Positions 17,448-26,184 of a stretch of 64,000 nucleotides of DNA are shown here, one piece after another; within the stretch, counting starts at the first letter, position 1, and the number at the start of each line of letters is the position of its first letter. This DNA comes from DATJZH01 sp052146815 (GTDB taxonomy: Bacteria > Actinomycetota > Actinomycetes > Streptosporangiales > Streptosporangiaceae). The position numbers and the translations under genes were made by a program. The notes under the pieces are model-generated. The model did no database searches, was not told the origin of the DNA, and saw only the letters and a list, made by a program, of their open reading frames with translations. The DNA lies in the NCBI GenBank assembly GCA_052146815.1, contig JBKQMG010000210.1, positions 100,485 through 164,484 on the forward strand, written 5' to 3'.

Positions 17448-19243
17448 AGGCTGCGGGCGGCCGGATCAGCCCCGGACGGCCGGATCAGCCCCGGACCCGG
17501 ACGAATCGCGGCCCGGTCGGCGGCCAGAAATGGCCTGATCAGGTCCCCGGTGGCCGCTTCCGCGACAGACAGCGCCTCGTCAGCGGGCACGTCATACGCT
17601 GAGTAATGCTGGCGGCCCGCCGCCGTGACCGCCGTCAGCGTCACCAGTCCCTGCTGCCGCTGGAACCAGCTCTGATGGATTCGCCAGCCGATGATTCCCT
17701 CGGTGGACAGGACGGCGCGCCGGCGCACCAGGCTCCCGGTGCGGGTCACCAGCCACCCGCCGGTCAGCCGGTGCCCGAGGCTCTGGTAGCGGTCAGCCGC
17801 GAGGGCGGCGCTGGCCGGCAGCAGGACCAGCGAGCTGGTCCAGATCCAGGCCGGCCCGCGCGCCAGCCAGGAGGCGGCCGCCACCGCGGCGACGATCACC
17901 GCGGCGCCGGCCACGGCCCGGTTATACCGGCGCCGGCGCGCTCGCGGGCCGTGCGGGATGAGCGGGCCGGTGCACAGTTCCTCCGGCGCGGCGAGAACGT
18001 CGGCCGCCACGGCGCGGGCGGCGGCGCGCGGAGCTGGCGGCAGCAGGACGGATCCGCCGCGTTCAGCGCCGTGGCCGACCCGCAGGCCCGTGGTGATCGC
18101 TATGCAGCGGGCACCTTTGGCCGCGCGCAGCAGCAGCGGCTCGCTGATCTCGACGCCGCGCAGCCGGCGCAGGTCAATGGTCGTGGCGCGGGTGGAGAAA
18201 AGCCCCCTGGTGACCCGCAGCGTGCCCTCGGGCTGGCGCGTCAGCCGGAAATTCCAGAAGACGGCCGTATAGCCGGCCGTGGAGATCAGGACGAAGAAAC
18301 CGGCGGCGACGAGGGTCGCCGTCGTGATCCGCGAGCCGAGCGGCAGTGCGGAGAACTCGATGCCGAGACGGTGCACCGGCCCGATTGCGGCGAGGTTGAT
18401 GTGCGCGGCGTCGCTGAACTGCACGGCGAAGCCGAAGATGACGCTGATGATGACCATGCCGGTCAGGGTCAGCGGGGCAAAACGGATCCAGGCCGGATGC
18501 AGCCGGCTGATCTCCGCTTCCGCAGGGGCCTGCTGCTGTGCCCCGGCGGTCCAGGCCGCGGCCCGCTCAGGTGCCGCCGGCTGAGCGGCCGCTGGCTGAG
18601 GTGTCATTACCAGCGCGGGCTGAGGCAGTGCCATCTGAGGTATCACTGGCTGAGGTATCGCAGGCTGAGCGGGTGCGGGCTGAGCCATCGCAGGCTGAGC
18701 CGCCGCAGGCTGAGCCGCCGCGGACTGAGCCGCCGCGGACTCAGCGGTCATCTGTTCGACGGGCGGCCTGGCGATGATCGCGGCCGCGGCGGCCAGCAGC
18801 GTCGCTCGCAGCGCCTCGGCGTCGGCGAGGGTCAGCGCATCGAGCCGGAAGCTCTCGCCTTCTCGCCGGTCGTTGCGCCCCGTGCCGATCGCGACCCGGC
18901 GCAGCCCGAGCATCCGGTAAGGCAGATGAGCCGAGAGGTCGACGGTACGGATCCGGTCGCGGGCGACGGACAGCACCTTCTGGTTGAGCAGGCCGTGCCG
19001 CACGTAGACGCGCTCGTCAGTGACCCGGTAGCGGGTGGTGAGCCAGCGCACGATGCTGGTCGTCACCGCGAACGCCGCGAAGACGAGGCCCCAGTAGTCC
19101 GTTCCGCCGCCGCGTGAATGCAGGTAAAGCAGGCCGAGCAGGAAAGGCAGCAGGCGGACCAGGTCCATGACGGGCCGGACCACCAGGCTGCGCGGGCTCA
19201 GGCGCAGCCAGCCGGGCTCGGATTCCCGCGGCTCGCTGGTCAC
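17444..19243 (-). CDS. PH-domain membrane protein, YdbT-like, three bPH_2 domains
   Basis: 599 aa, GTG start. A TM hairpin (about 25-62) precedes the first bPH_2 domain (RYRVTDERVYVRHGLLNQKVLSVARDRIRTVDL, about 70-115). A low-complexity AQPA/PQPA segment covers about 165-215. A second TM pair (about 255-335) leads to bPH_2 number two (EGTLRVTRGLFSTRATTIDLRRLRGVEI), and a third pair (about 450-490) leads to number three (GGWLVTRTGSLVRRRAVLSTEGIIGWRIHQS). This is the YdbT architecture apart from the Gln/Pro/Ala linker. It follows the YdbS-like gene with a 4-base overlap. In Bacillus the pair has been linked to antibiotic-stress and envelope phenotypes; the role here is inference. Confidence 0.87.
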   Translation of the reverse strand: MTSEPRESEPGWLRLSPRSLVVRPVMDLVRLLPFLLGLLYLHSRGGGTDYWGLVFAAFAVTTSIVRWLTTRYRVTDERVYVRHGLLNQKVLSVARDRIRTVDLSAHLPYRMLGLRRVAIGTGRNDRREGESFRLDALTLADAEALRATLLAAAAAIIARPPVEQMTAESAAAQSAAAQPAAAQPAMAQPAPAQPAIPQPVIPQMALPQPALVMTPQPAAAQPAAPERAAAWTAGAQQQAPAEAEISRLHPAWIRFAPLTLTGMVIISVIFGFAVQFSDAAHINLAAIGPVHRLGIEFSALPLGSRITTATLVAAGFFVLISTAGYTAVFWNFRLTRQPEGTLRVTRGLFSTRATTIDLRRLRGVEISEPLLLRAAKGARCIAITTGLRVGHGAERGGSVLLPPAPRAAARAVAADVLAAPEELCTGPLIPHGPRARRRRYNRAVAGAAVIVAAVAAASWLARGPAWIWTSSLVLLPASAALAADRYQSLGHRLTGGWLVTRTGSLVRRRAVLSTEGIIGWRIHQSWFQRQQGLVTLTAVTAAGRQHYSAYDVPADEALSVAEAATGDLIRPFLAADRAAIRPGPGLIRPSGADPAARSL

Positions 19244-19776
19244 GTCGCGTCGCCGGGAGCCTGGCCGGTCGCGATCGCCAGCTCGTCTAGCAGCCGGTCA
19301 GCGGCGGGCCGGTCCAGGCCGCGGATATGCACGGGACCGGCGGCCGAGGCCGTGGTCGCCGTGACATTCGCCAGGCCGAAGATCCGCTCCAGCAGCGACC
19401 GGTGACTGTCGATGGTCTGGATCCGGCTGATCGGGGCAATGCGCCAGTGCACCGAGAACCAGCCCGCCCGGGTGTAGAGGGCCTCGTCGGTGACTTCCCA
19501 GCGGTGCACGCGGTAACGCCACTGCGGCATGATCACGGCGTGCGCCGCCGCGATCAAGGCCGTGGCGGCCACGGCGATCCACCACGCCGGGGGCAGGCTG
19601 TTGGCCAGGATCACGATGATCTCCACCGCGATCACGATCAGCGCGTTGAGTACCGCGCGTGCCGTCCAGTAGCTGATGGCGCGCCGGCTGACCCGGTTGC
19701 TGGGCGCCCGCAGGCTGGGCAGCAGCGGGTCCGCGAGCCCATCAGCCGTCATGCCCTCAGCTTCCCACGCCGTCAC
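19240..19776 (-). CDS. PH-domain membrane protein, YdbS-like
   Basis: 178 aa. Two TM helices (about 35-53 and 60-78) precede one bPH_2 domain (YRVHRWEVTDEALYTRAGWFSVHWRIAPISRIQTIDSHRSLLERIFGLANVTATTASAAG). A tryptophan, ISRIQTID and the FGLANV loop match the family. An internal ATG at 19752 is an alternative start; neither has a striking SD. It overlaps the start of the three-domain partner by 4 bases, so the two are probably made in a fixed ratio and form a complex. Confidence 0.87.
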   Translation of the reverse strand: MTAWEAEGMTADGLADPLLPSLRAPSNRVSRRAISYWTARAVLNALIVIAVEIIVILANSLPPAWWIAVAATALIAAAHAVIMPQWRYRVHRWEVTDEALYTRAGWFSVHWRIAPISRIQTIDSHRSLLERIFGLANVTATTASAAGPVHIRGLDRPAADRLLDELAIATGQAPGDAT

Positions 19777-19813
19777 AGGTGCCGGGAATATGAACAGGTC
19801 CCCAGCAGCCCGC

Positions 19814-21127
19814 TCAGGAGCCCTCCCGCCAGGAATCCAGATAGACCTGCTGGGCCGGGGTCAGCTCATCGATGGCCGTGCCCAGCGACCCGAGCGTCAG
19901 CCTCGCGATCTGCGCGTCGATGGCGGCCGGGATGTCATGCACGCCGGGCGCGAGTATCGCTTCTGCCGTGGCCAGCCGGACCAGGGCCAGCGCCTGGACG
20001 GCGAACGACAGGTCCATCACGGCCGCCGGGTTTCCCTCCGCAGCCACCAGGTTGACGACCCGGCCCTCGGCCAGCAGGATCAGCCGCCTGCCGTCAGCCA
20101 GCACGTACTCGTCGGCGTGCGGGCGCACGGCGGGATGCACCTCGGCCGCCAGAGCGGCGAGAGCACGGACGTCTACCTCGACGTCAAAGTGGCCTGCGTT
20201 AGCCAGGACCGCGCCGTCCCGCATGCTGGCCAGCTCCGCGGCGCCGATCACGTCGCAGCAGCCGGTAGCCGTGACGAAGACCTCGCCAACCGCGGCCGCC
20301 GCGCCGAGAGGCAGCACCCGGTACCCCTGCATGATCGCGTCGAGCGCGCGGACCGGATCGACCTCGGTGATCAGCACGTGCGCGCCGAGGCCCCTGGCCC
20401 GCTCGGCGACGCCGCGCCCGCAGGCACCGTAACCGGCCACCACGACCGTCTTGCCCGCCAGCAGCATGTTCGTCGCGCGGATGATCCCGTCGATGACCGA
20501 CTGCCCGGTTCCGTACCTGTTGTCATACATCCGACGGGTCACGGAGGAGTCCGCGGCGAACATCGGGAACGCCAGCGTCCCCGCGGCGGCCATCCGGCGC
20601 AGGCGCGCCGCCCCGGTAGACGTCGACTCGCAGCCGCCGCGCACGCGGGGAAGCAGCTCGGCCCGTTCGGCATGCAGGGTGTTCACCAGATCGCAGCCAT
20701 CGTCCATCACCAGGTCGGGCCCGCAGTCCAGGGCGCGGTGAATGTGCTCGTCATAAGTCCGGCGGTCGACGCCCGAGCGGGCGAACACGGTCACCTCGGG
20801 CAGCGTAGCCAGGGCCGCGGCGATGTCGTCCTGGGTGGACAGCGGGTTAGACGCCGCCAGCTGCACCCGGGCGCCGGCGGCACGCAGCACGTTCACTAGT
20901 CCCGCTGTCTCCGCGGTCACATGCAGGCAGGCCGCGACGGTGAGCCCGGCAAAGGGCCGCTCCGCGGCGAGCCGGCCCGCCATCATCTGCAGCACCGGCA
21001 TGGCGCGCCGCGCCCACGCGATCCGCGGCAGCCCGATCGCCGCAAGCCCCGGATCGGCGATATCCGAGGCTGCGGCGGGGGCGGCGTGCGGCGCCGGGCG
21101 CGCGGCCAGGCGGCCGGGTCTGGTCAC
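19814..21127 (-). CDS. divergent adenosylhomocysteinase-like protein, catalytic residues altered
   Basis: 437 aa from GTG 21127 (AAGGA five bases upstream). It is homologous to S-adenosylhomocysteine hydrolase but clearly different from ahcY next door. The substrate loop CLHVTAET, the NAD site GYGACGRG (about 241-248) and NAGHFDVEVDV are kept. The short FDNRYGTGQS-type segment and the missing C-terminal Lys/Tyr tail resemble archaeal/Thermotoga-type enzymes. Compared with human numbering, Glu156 is Ser168, Asn181 is Asp193, Lys186 is Arg198 and Cys195 is Thr207. Asp131 and Asp190 remain. It probably binds NAD and a nucleoside, but ordinary hydrolase activity is doubtful. It follows ahcY by 13 bases, so the two are likely cotranscribed. 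Confidence 0.85.
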   Translation of the reverse strand: MTRPGRLAARPAPHAAPAAASDIADPGLAAIGLPRIAWARRAMPVLQMMAGRLAAERPFAGLTVAACLHVTAETAGLVNVLRAAGARVQLAASNPLSTQDDIAAALATLPEVTVFARSGVDRRTYDEHIHRALDCGPDLVMDDGCDLVNTLHAERAELLPRVRGGCESTSTGAARLRRMAAAGTLAFPMFAADSSVTRRMYDNRYGTGQSVIDGIIRATNMLLAGKTVVVAGYGACGRGVAERARGLGAHVLITEVDPVRALDAIMQGYRVLPLGAAAAVGEVFVTATGCCDVIGAAELASMRDGAVLANAGHFDVEVDVRALAALAAEVHPAVRPHADEYVLADGRRLILLAEGRVVNLVAAEGNPAAVMDLSFAVQALALVRLATAEAILAPGVHDIPAAIDAQIARLTLGSLGTAIDELTPAQQVYLDSWREGS

Positions 21128-21140
21128 CGGGTCCTTGCGT

Positions 21141-22586
21141 TCAGTAGCGGTAGTGATCGGACTTGTAGGGGCCCTCGGCGGGGACGCCGAGGTACTGCGC
21201 CTGCTCCTTGGACAGCACGGTGAGGCGGACGCCGAGAGCGTCAAGGTGCAGCCGGGCCACCTTCTCGTCCAGGTGCTTGGGCAGGACGTGCACGCCGAGC
21301 GGGTACTCCGCCGCGCGGGTGTGCAGCTCGATCTGGGCGATGACCTGGTTGGTGAAGCTGTTGGACATGACGAAGCTGGGATGGCCGGTGGCATTGCCCA
21401 GGTTGAGCAGCCTGCCCTCCGACAGGATGATCACCGCGTGACCGTCGGGGAAGGTCCACTCGTCGACCTGCGGCTTAATGTTGATCCTGGTCACGCCCGG
21501 CAGGCGGGCCAGGCCCGCCATGTCGATCTCGTTGTCGAAGTGCCCGATGTTGCCGACGATCGCCTGGTGCTTCATCCGGGTCATGTGCTCCGCGGTGATG
21601 ATCCGCAGGTTGCCCGTGGCGGTGACGAAGATGTCCGCGGTGTCCAGCACGTCTTCCAGCCGCGCGACCTGGTAGCCGTCCATGGCGGCCTGCAAGGCGC
21701 AGATCGGGTCAATCTCCGTGATGATCACCCGGGCGCCCTGGCCGCGCAGCGACTCTGCGCAGCCCTTGCCCACGTCGCCGTACCCGCAGATGACCGCGAC
21801 CTTGCCGCCGATCAGCACATCGGTGGCCCGGTTGATCCCGTCCACCAGCGAGTGGCGGCATCCGTACTTGTTGTCGAACTTGGACTTCGTCACGCTGTCG
21901 TTGACATTGATGGCCGGGAAACGAAGCGTCCCGGCCGCCGCCATCTCATAGAGGCGGTGCACGCCGGTGGTGGTCTCCTCGGTGACCCCGGCGATCCCGT
22001 CCGCGCACGCGGTCCACCTGCCCGGGCTCGCGGCCAGCGATGCGCGCAGCACGTCGAGAACGACCTGCCACTCCTCCGGGTCGTCATCCGCAGCAGCCGG
22101 CACGGACCCGGCGGCCTCGAACTCCGCGCCCTTGTGCACCAGCAGCGTCGCGTCGCCGCCGTCGTCCAGCAGCATGCTCGGCCCGCTCTCCCCCGGCCAG
22201 GACAGTGCCTGCTCCGTGCACCACCAGTAGTCCTGGAGCGTCTCGCCCTTCCAGGCGAACACCGGAATTCCCTTCGGGTCGTCCGGGGTTCCGTCCGGAC
22301 CCACCGCGATGGCGGCTGCCGCGTGGTCCTGGGTGGAGAAGATGTTGCAGCTTGCCCAGCGCACCTGGGCACCAAGCGCCGCCAGTGTCTCGATCAGGAC
22401 CGCGGTCTGGATCGTCATGTGCAGCGAGCCGGTGATCCGGGCACCGCGCAGCGGCTGGGAGTCGGCGTACTCCGCCCGCACCGCCATCAGTCCTGGCATC
22501 TCATGCTCGGCCAGCCTGATCTCCTTGCGGCCGAACTCCGCCAGCGACAGGTCTGCGACCTCGAATGGGATGTTTTCCGCGGCCAT
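21141..22586 (-). CDS. ahcY: adenosylhomocysteinase
   Basis: 481 aa, full length. It hydrolyses S-adenosylhomocysteine to adenosine and homocysteine, relieving product inhibition of methyltransferases. All landmarks are intact: SLHMTIQTAVLIETL, DDGGDATLLVH, TEETTTGVHRLYEM, INVNDSVTKSKFDNKYGCRHSLVDG with the catalytic Lys and Asp, the NAD site ICGYGDVGKGC, NIGHFDNEIDM and the C-terminal KSDHYRY that reaches into the neighbouring subunit. The bacterial-type insertion of about 40 residues (DDPEEWQVVLDVLRASLAAS) is present. ATG 22586 has CAGGAG nine bases upstream. I looked for an SAH-riboswitch-like element in the 115 bases before the gene and did not recognise one. Confidence 0.96.
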   Translation of the reverse strand: MAAENIPFEVADLSLAEFGRKEIRLAEHEMPGLMAVRAEYADSQPLRGARITGSLHMTIQTAVLIETLAALGAQVRWASCNIFSTQDHAAAAIAVGPDGTPDDPKGIPVFAWKGETLQDYWWCTEQALSWPGESGPSMLLDDGGDATLLVHKGAEFEAAGSVPAAADDDPEEWQVVLDVLRASLAASPGRWTACADGIAGVTEETTTGVHRLYEMAAAGTLRFPAINVNDSVTKSKFDNKYGCRHSLVDGINRATDVLIGGKVAVICGYGDVGKGCAESLRGQGARVIITEIDPICALQAAMDGYQVARLEDVLDTADIFVTATGNLRIITAEHMTRMKHQAIVGNIGHFDNEIDMAGLARLPGVTRINIKPQVDEWTFPDGHAVIILSEGRLLNLGNATGHPSFVMSNSFTNQVIAQIELHTRAAEYPLGVHVLPKHLDEKVARLHLDALGVRLTVLSKEQAQYLGVPAEGPYKSDHYRY

Positions 22587-22687
22587 CGCGTTAGCTCCTG
22601 ACGTGTTTCTGGTCTGGTGTCTTACCGACGCTACGGGACGCAGCTACCCGCCCGCACGCCAGCATGGCTGTTCCTGACACAGATTTG

Positions 22688-22693
22688 TAAGAT
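22688..22693 (+). promoter_or_regulatory. -10-like hexamer before the MerR gene
   Basis: TAAGAT ends eight bases before ATG 22702 within an AT-rich patch, and no SD is visible, so the transcript may be leaderless. No -35 at proper distance was found. Confidence 0.35.
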
Positions 22694-22701
22694 AGTGCAT
22701 T

Positions 22702-23121
22702 ATGCGGATCACAGCAGCCGCTCAGCGGGTGGGGACCTCCCCCCGGATGCTGCGCTACCGGGAGTCGCTCGGCCTGCTGCCGGTTGTCCGCGCCGCCGGA
22801 GCCAGAGCGGGCGGGGGCGCGCCGCGGCACCGGCGTTTCGGTGCGGACGACCTCGAGGCAGTGACCCTCGGCCTGGCGATCGAACGGCGCTACGACATCA
22901 GTCCCGCAGCGCTCGCGTTCGGCATCCGGGTGCTCAGTGATCCGCGGGTACGAGCCGACGTCGCCGAACTCGGCCGCCGGATCGGCCGCGTCCAGCCGCC
23001 TCCGGCCCGGGCGCTTGATTTCGAGAAGGAGCGCGCGCTGCGGCTGCTCAGCCTGGGCGGCCCGGCTCAGCGAAATCCGCACCGCCCGCCTCACCGCAAT
23101 CAGCGCCCCTCCCGCCCCTGA
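22702..23121 (+). CDS. MerR-family transcriptional regulator
   Basis: 139 aa. The N-terminal winged helix-turn-helix starts MRITAAAQRVGTSPRMLRYRESLGLLP, the MerR signature, although the usual Tyr/Glu in the RYYE motif reads RYRE. HRRFGADDLEAVTLGLAIER follows. The second half (LAFGIRVLSDPRVRADVAELGRRIG) is a short helix in place of a long effector domain. No Cys cluster for metal sensing is present. The last 25 residues are Arg/Pro-rich. It is divergent from ahcY with 115 bases between the genes, so it may act on that shared region; this is inference from position. Confidence 0.8.
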   Translation: MRITAAAQRVGTSPRMLRYRESLGLLPVVRAAGARAGGGAPRHRRFGADDLEAVTLGLAIERRYDISPAALAFGIRVLSDPRVRADVAELGRRIGRVQPPPARALDFEKERALRLLSLGGPAQRNPHRPPHRNQRPSRP

Positions 23122-23285
23122 CCCCGCCGCCGCACCGGGACGTGCGCGCCCATCTGCTGCTGCCGGAGCGACAGTGCACGGGCACGCATGTGGCTGCCGG
23201 ATGCGGCCCGGCACCGCGCAGGCGCGAGGGGCCCGTGCCGGGCGGGTGAGGAACTGCGGGGCAAGTGACGGAACTGCGGGCCCGT

Positions 23286-24185
23286 TTACGGGCGGCGCGG
23301 GCGGCGCAGGGCCTGCAGAGCAGACCTGAGCGACGAGCGCCGGGCCGCCCGGACCGCCGGGTCCTGGGCGTCCGCGCGTTCCGCCACATACAGGTCCGGC
23401 TCCAGGAAGATCAGCTGCGCGATGGGGACGGCGGACCGGATCCGCCGCTCGGCCGCGTCGATGGCCCCGGCGATGACGGCCGCGGAGTCCGCGCGGCGCA
23501 CCGCGATCTTCGCGGCCACCAGCAGCGTCTCCGGCCCGACATGCATGGTGCGCAGGTGAATCACGCGCTCCACCTCGGGGGCATCCTCGATGGCCGCGAC
23601 AATGGCCGCCTCGGCGCCGGCGCTCGCCGACTCTCCGATCAGCAGGCTCTTCATCTCGACAGCTAGGATCACCGCGACGCACCCGAGCAGAATGCCGACA
23701 GCCAGGGAGCCGGCCCCGTCCCACCGGCCATTGCCGGTAATGGTGGTCAGGGTCACGCCGAGGAGAGCGAAGAACAGGCCGACGAGCGCGGCGGCGTCCT
23801 CCAGCAGCACGGTCGGCAGTTCGGGCGCCTTGGCGTGCCGGATGAAGCTCGGCCAGCCACTGCGGCCGCGGGAGCGATTGGACTCCCTGATCGCAGTGCG
23901 GAACGAGAACCCCTCGAGGCCGAAGGCGACGGCGAGCACGGCGAACGCCACGACCGGCGAACTGACGTGCTCGGGATGGGAGATCCGCTGAATGCCCTCG
24001 TAGACGGAGAACAGGGCCCCGACGGTGAAGAGCACGACGGCCACGATGAAGGCATAGAAGTAGCGCTCAGCGCCGAAGCCGAACTGGTGTTCCTCGGTCT
24101 CCGCGCGCCGCGCCCGGCTTCTGCCGAGCAGCAGGAGCGCCTCATTACCCGAGTCGGCCACTGAATGGATGGACTCGGCCAGCAT
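23286..24185 (-). CDS. cation diffusion facilitator family transporter, start uncertain
   Basis: 299 aa from ATG 24185, but the family's first TM helix lies upstream of this codon in the same open frame (GANLGIAATKFVAFFITGSAS, about 24186-24254). That frame is open to 24401 yet holds no ATG, GTG or TTG. CDF proteins export Zn, Mn, Fe or Co by proton antiport. Visible features: SIHSVADSGNEALLLLG with the HxxxD metal ligands, EHQFGFGAERYFYAFIVAVVLF, a second site in LLEDAAALVGLFFALLG, and a cytosolic domain (IVAAIEDAPEVERVIHLRTMHVGPETLLVAAKIAV). The true start may be ATC 24344, another rare codon, or a sequence error. It follows the Trm112-like gene. Confidence 0.85.
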   Translation of the reverse strand: MLAESIHSVADSGNEALLLLGRSRARRAETEEHQFGFGAERYFYAFIVAVVLFTVGALFSVYEGIQRISHPEHVSSPVVAFAVLAVAFGLEGFSFRTAIRESNRSRGRSGWPSFIRHAKAPELPTVLLEDAAALVGLFFALLGVTLTTITGNGRWDGAGSLAVGILLGCVAVILAVEMKSLLIGESASAGAEAAIVAAIEDAPEVERVIHLRTMHVGPETLLVAAKIAVRRADSAAVIAGAIDAAERRIRSAVPIAQLIFLEPDLYVAERADAQDPAVRAARRSSLRSALQALRRPRRP

Positions 24186-24373
24186 CGAGGCCGACCCGGT
24201 GATGAAAAAGGCGACAAATTTGGTCGCGGCAATCCCCAGGTTCGCCCCCAGCGCCGCGAGGACCGTCCGCTTGCCGCCGCCTTGACTCTCGCCGCCAGGT
24301 CCGGCCGCCGGACGACTGTCCGCCGGCGCGTCGTCAGCGCTGATGACTACCGACCTGTCCTGCGCGGCGGCGG

Positions 24374-24550
24374 CTAGCCCGCCGCGGGATCGCGCGCCTC
24401 GTCAATCAGCAGAACCGGGATGCCGTCGCGGACCGGGAACGCCAGGCCGTCCGGCCCGGTGCAGACCAGTTCGCCGGCTGCCTCGTCTGCCCGCAGGGGC
24501 GAATGACATTTCGGGCAGGCCAGAATGTCGAGCAGCCAGTCATCGATCAT
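24374..24550 (-). CDS. Trm112-family zinc-ribbon-like protein (UPF0434)
   Basis: 58 aa from ATG 24550 (a GTG directly before it, 24553, fits the GAGGAG six bases away equally well). The family signature LLDILACPKCHSPL at about 6-19, a single later Cys in ELVCTGPDGLAFPVRDGIPVLLIDEA, and length all match UPF0434. Eukaryotic and archaeal Trm112 activates methyltransferases; bacterial versions are presumed partners too. Of the four zinc-ligand positions, three Cys are visible. Between manB and the CDF gene in one minus-strand run. Confidence 0.88.
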   Translation of the reverse strand: MIDDWLLDILACPKCHSPLRADEAAGELVCTGPDGLAFPVRDGIPVLLIDEARDPAAG

Positions 24551-24618
24551 CACAGTGCTCTCCTCTCCCGCGTGGTCACAGTCCGGCGGCCGCGCTGACA
24601 GCGCTCGCCCGGAGGTCA

Positions 24619-25986
24619 TCAGCCCTGTGCCTGCCCGCTGTCCTCGCCCACGATGCGCAGGACGTCATCCCGGATGCCGGCGAGCGTGGCACCGTCGGCG
24701 GCCTCCACGTTGAGCCGCAGCAGCGGCTCGGTGTTGGACGGCCGCAGGTTGAACCACCAGTTCTCGCTGCTGACCGTGAGGCCGTCGAGGTCATCCGTGC
24801 TGATGCCAGGGCGTCCGGCGTAAGCCCGGCTGACCCGGGCGGCCGCGGCCGCCTGGTCACTCACCTCGCTGTTGATCTCGCCGGTCGCGACGTACCGGGA
24901 GTATTCGGCGAGCATCGGCGACAGCGGCCCGGCCTGGGACCCGAGCGCGGACAGCACATGCAGGGCCGCGAGCATGCCCGAGTCAGCGAACCAGAAATCC
25001 CGGAAGTAGAAGTGTCCCGAGTGCTCGCCGCCGAACACCGCACCGGTCTGCGCCATCCGCTCCTTGATGAACGAATGCCCGACCCTGGTCCGGACCGGCG
25101 TGCCGCCCCGCTCGGAAATGATCTCGGGCACGGCACGGGAAGTGATCAGGTTGTGAATGATCGTCGCGCCCGGCTCCCTCTCCAGCGACCTGGCGGCGAT
25201 CAGCGCGGTGAGCACGGAAGGCGAGACGATCTCGCCGCGCTCGTCCACCACGAAGCAGCGGTCAGCATCGCCGTCGAAGGCCAGGCCGATGTCGGCCCCG
25301 GACGCGGTCACCGCCAGCTGCAGGTCGGCCAGGTTGGCCGGGTCGAGGGGATTCGCCTCGTGGTTCGGGAAGGTGCCGTCAAGCTCGAAGTACAGCGGCA
25401 CCGTCTCGATCGGCAGGCCTTCGAAGACCTTCGGCACTGTGTAGCCGGCCATGCCGTTCCCGGCATCCACGGCCACCTTCAGGGGGCGGATGCCCGACAG
25501 GTCCACCAGGGTCTTCAGGTGCGCGGCATAGCCGGACAGCAGGTCACGCTCGGTGATCTTTCCCATCGGGCCCTGATGCCCGGGGATGCCGTTTTCCGCC
25601 ATCTCGCGCAGCTCGGCCAGGCCGGTCTCCTCGCCGACCGGCCGGGCCCCGGCCCGGCACAGCTTGATCCCGTTGTAGCGGGCCGGGTTATGGCTGGCCG
25701 TCACCATCGCACCGGGGATGCCGAGGCTGCCGCTGGCGTAGTACAGCATGTCGGTGGAGCCGAGTCCGCCGGAGATCACTTCGGCGCCCTGCGAGACCGC
25801 GCCCTGCCCGAACGCGTCGGCGAGGGGCGCGGAGGAGGTGCGCATATCGTGTACGGTCACGACAGCCTCGGCGCCCGTCAGCCGTACGAACGCGGCGCCG
25901 ACCGCCGCGGCCACCGCCTCGTCGAGCTGGCCGGGCACAATGCCGCGGATGTCATAGGCCTTGAAGATCTTGGCGTACTCGGCCAC
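24619..25986 (-). CDS. manB: phosphomannomutase/phosphoglucomutase
   Basis: 455 aa from GTG 25986 with AGGAGG nine bases upstream. The enzyme interconverts hexose-6- and hexose-1-phosphate, feeding GDP-mannose or related sugar nucleotides. All four domains are visible: substrate entry FKAYDIRGIVPGQLDE, the phospho-Ser loop MVTASHNPARYNGIK at about 95-110, the metal loop AFDGDADRCFVV near 240, the sugar loop GGEHSGHFYFRD near 325 and the phosphate loop RPSNTEPLLRLNVEA near 420. It is preceded by DUF3499 and followed by Trm112-like. ManB is the better label than PgcA because of the actinobacterial context; specificity cannot be read from the motifs. Confidence 0.92.
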   Translation of the reverse strand: MAEYAKIFKAYDIRGIVPGQLDEAVAAAVGAAFVRLTGAEAVVTVHDMRTSSAPLADAFGQGAVSQGAEVISGGLGSTDMLYYASGSLGIPGAMVTASHNPARYNGIKLCRAGARPVGEETGLAELREMAENGIPGHQGPMGKITERDLLSGYAAHLKTLVDLSGIRPLKVAVDAGNGMAGYTVPKVFEGLPIETVPLYFELDGTFPNHEANPLDPANLADLQLAVTASGADIGLAFDGDADRCFVVDERGEIVSPSVLTALIAARSLEREPGATIIHNLITSRAVPEIISERGGTPVRTRVGHSFIKERMAQTGAVFGGEHSGHFYFRDFWFADSGMLAALHVLSALGSQAGPLSPMLAEYSRYVATGEINSEVSDQAAAAARVSRAYAGRPGISTDDLDGLTVSSENWWFNLRPSNTEPLLRLNVEAADGATLAGIRDDVLRIVGEDSGQAQG

Positions 25987-26184
25987 TGTGAGCTGCCTCC
26001 TGTGCATGCCCGCTTCGGTCGCGGCCCGGAGGGACGGGACGCACGTCCACCGACCCTACCCGGGTCGCGGGCAGTATCTCGCGCGGATCCCGGCCCCGCG
26101 CCAGTGCCGCCCTGACGGCGCGGCCCGGCGGATCCGGTGCTGCCGGTGACCAGGGGCGGTCCGGCTCGCCTGTCTCGCAGGTCG

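Noticed and set aside
22587..22701. SAH riboswitch upstream of ahcY
   Set aside because: No match to the conserved core could be recognised and the interval is short. A covariance search (Infernal with the SAH_riboswitch model) would be decisive.
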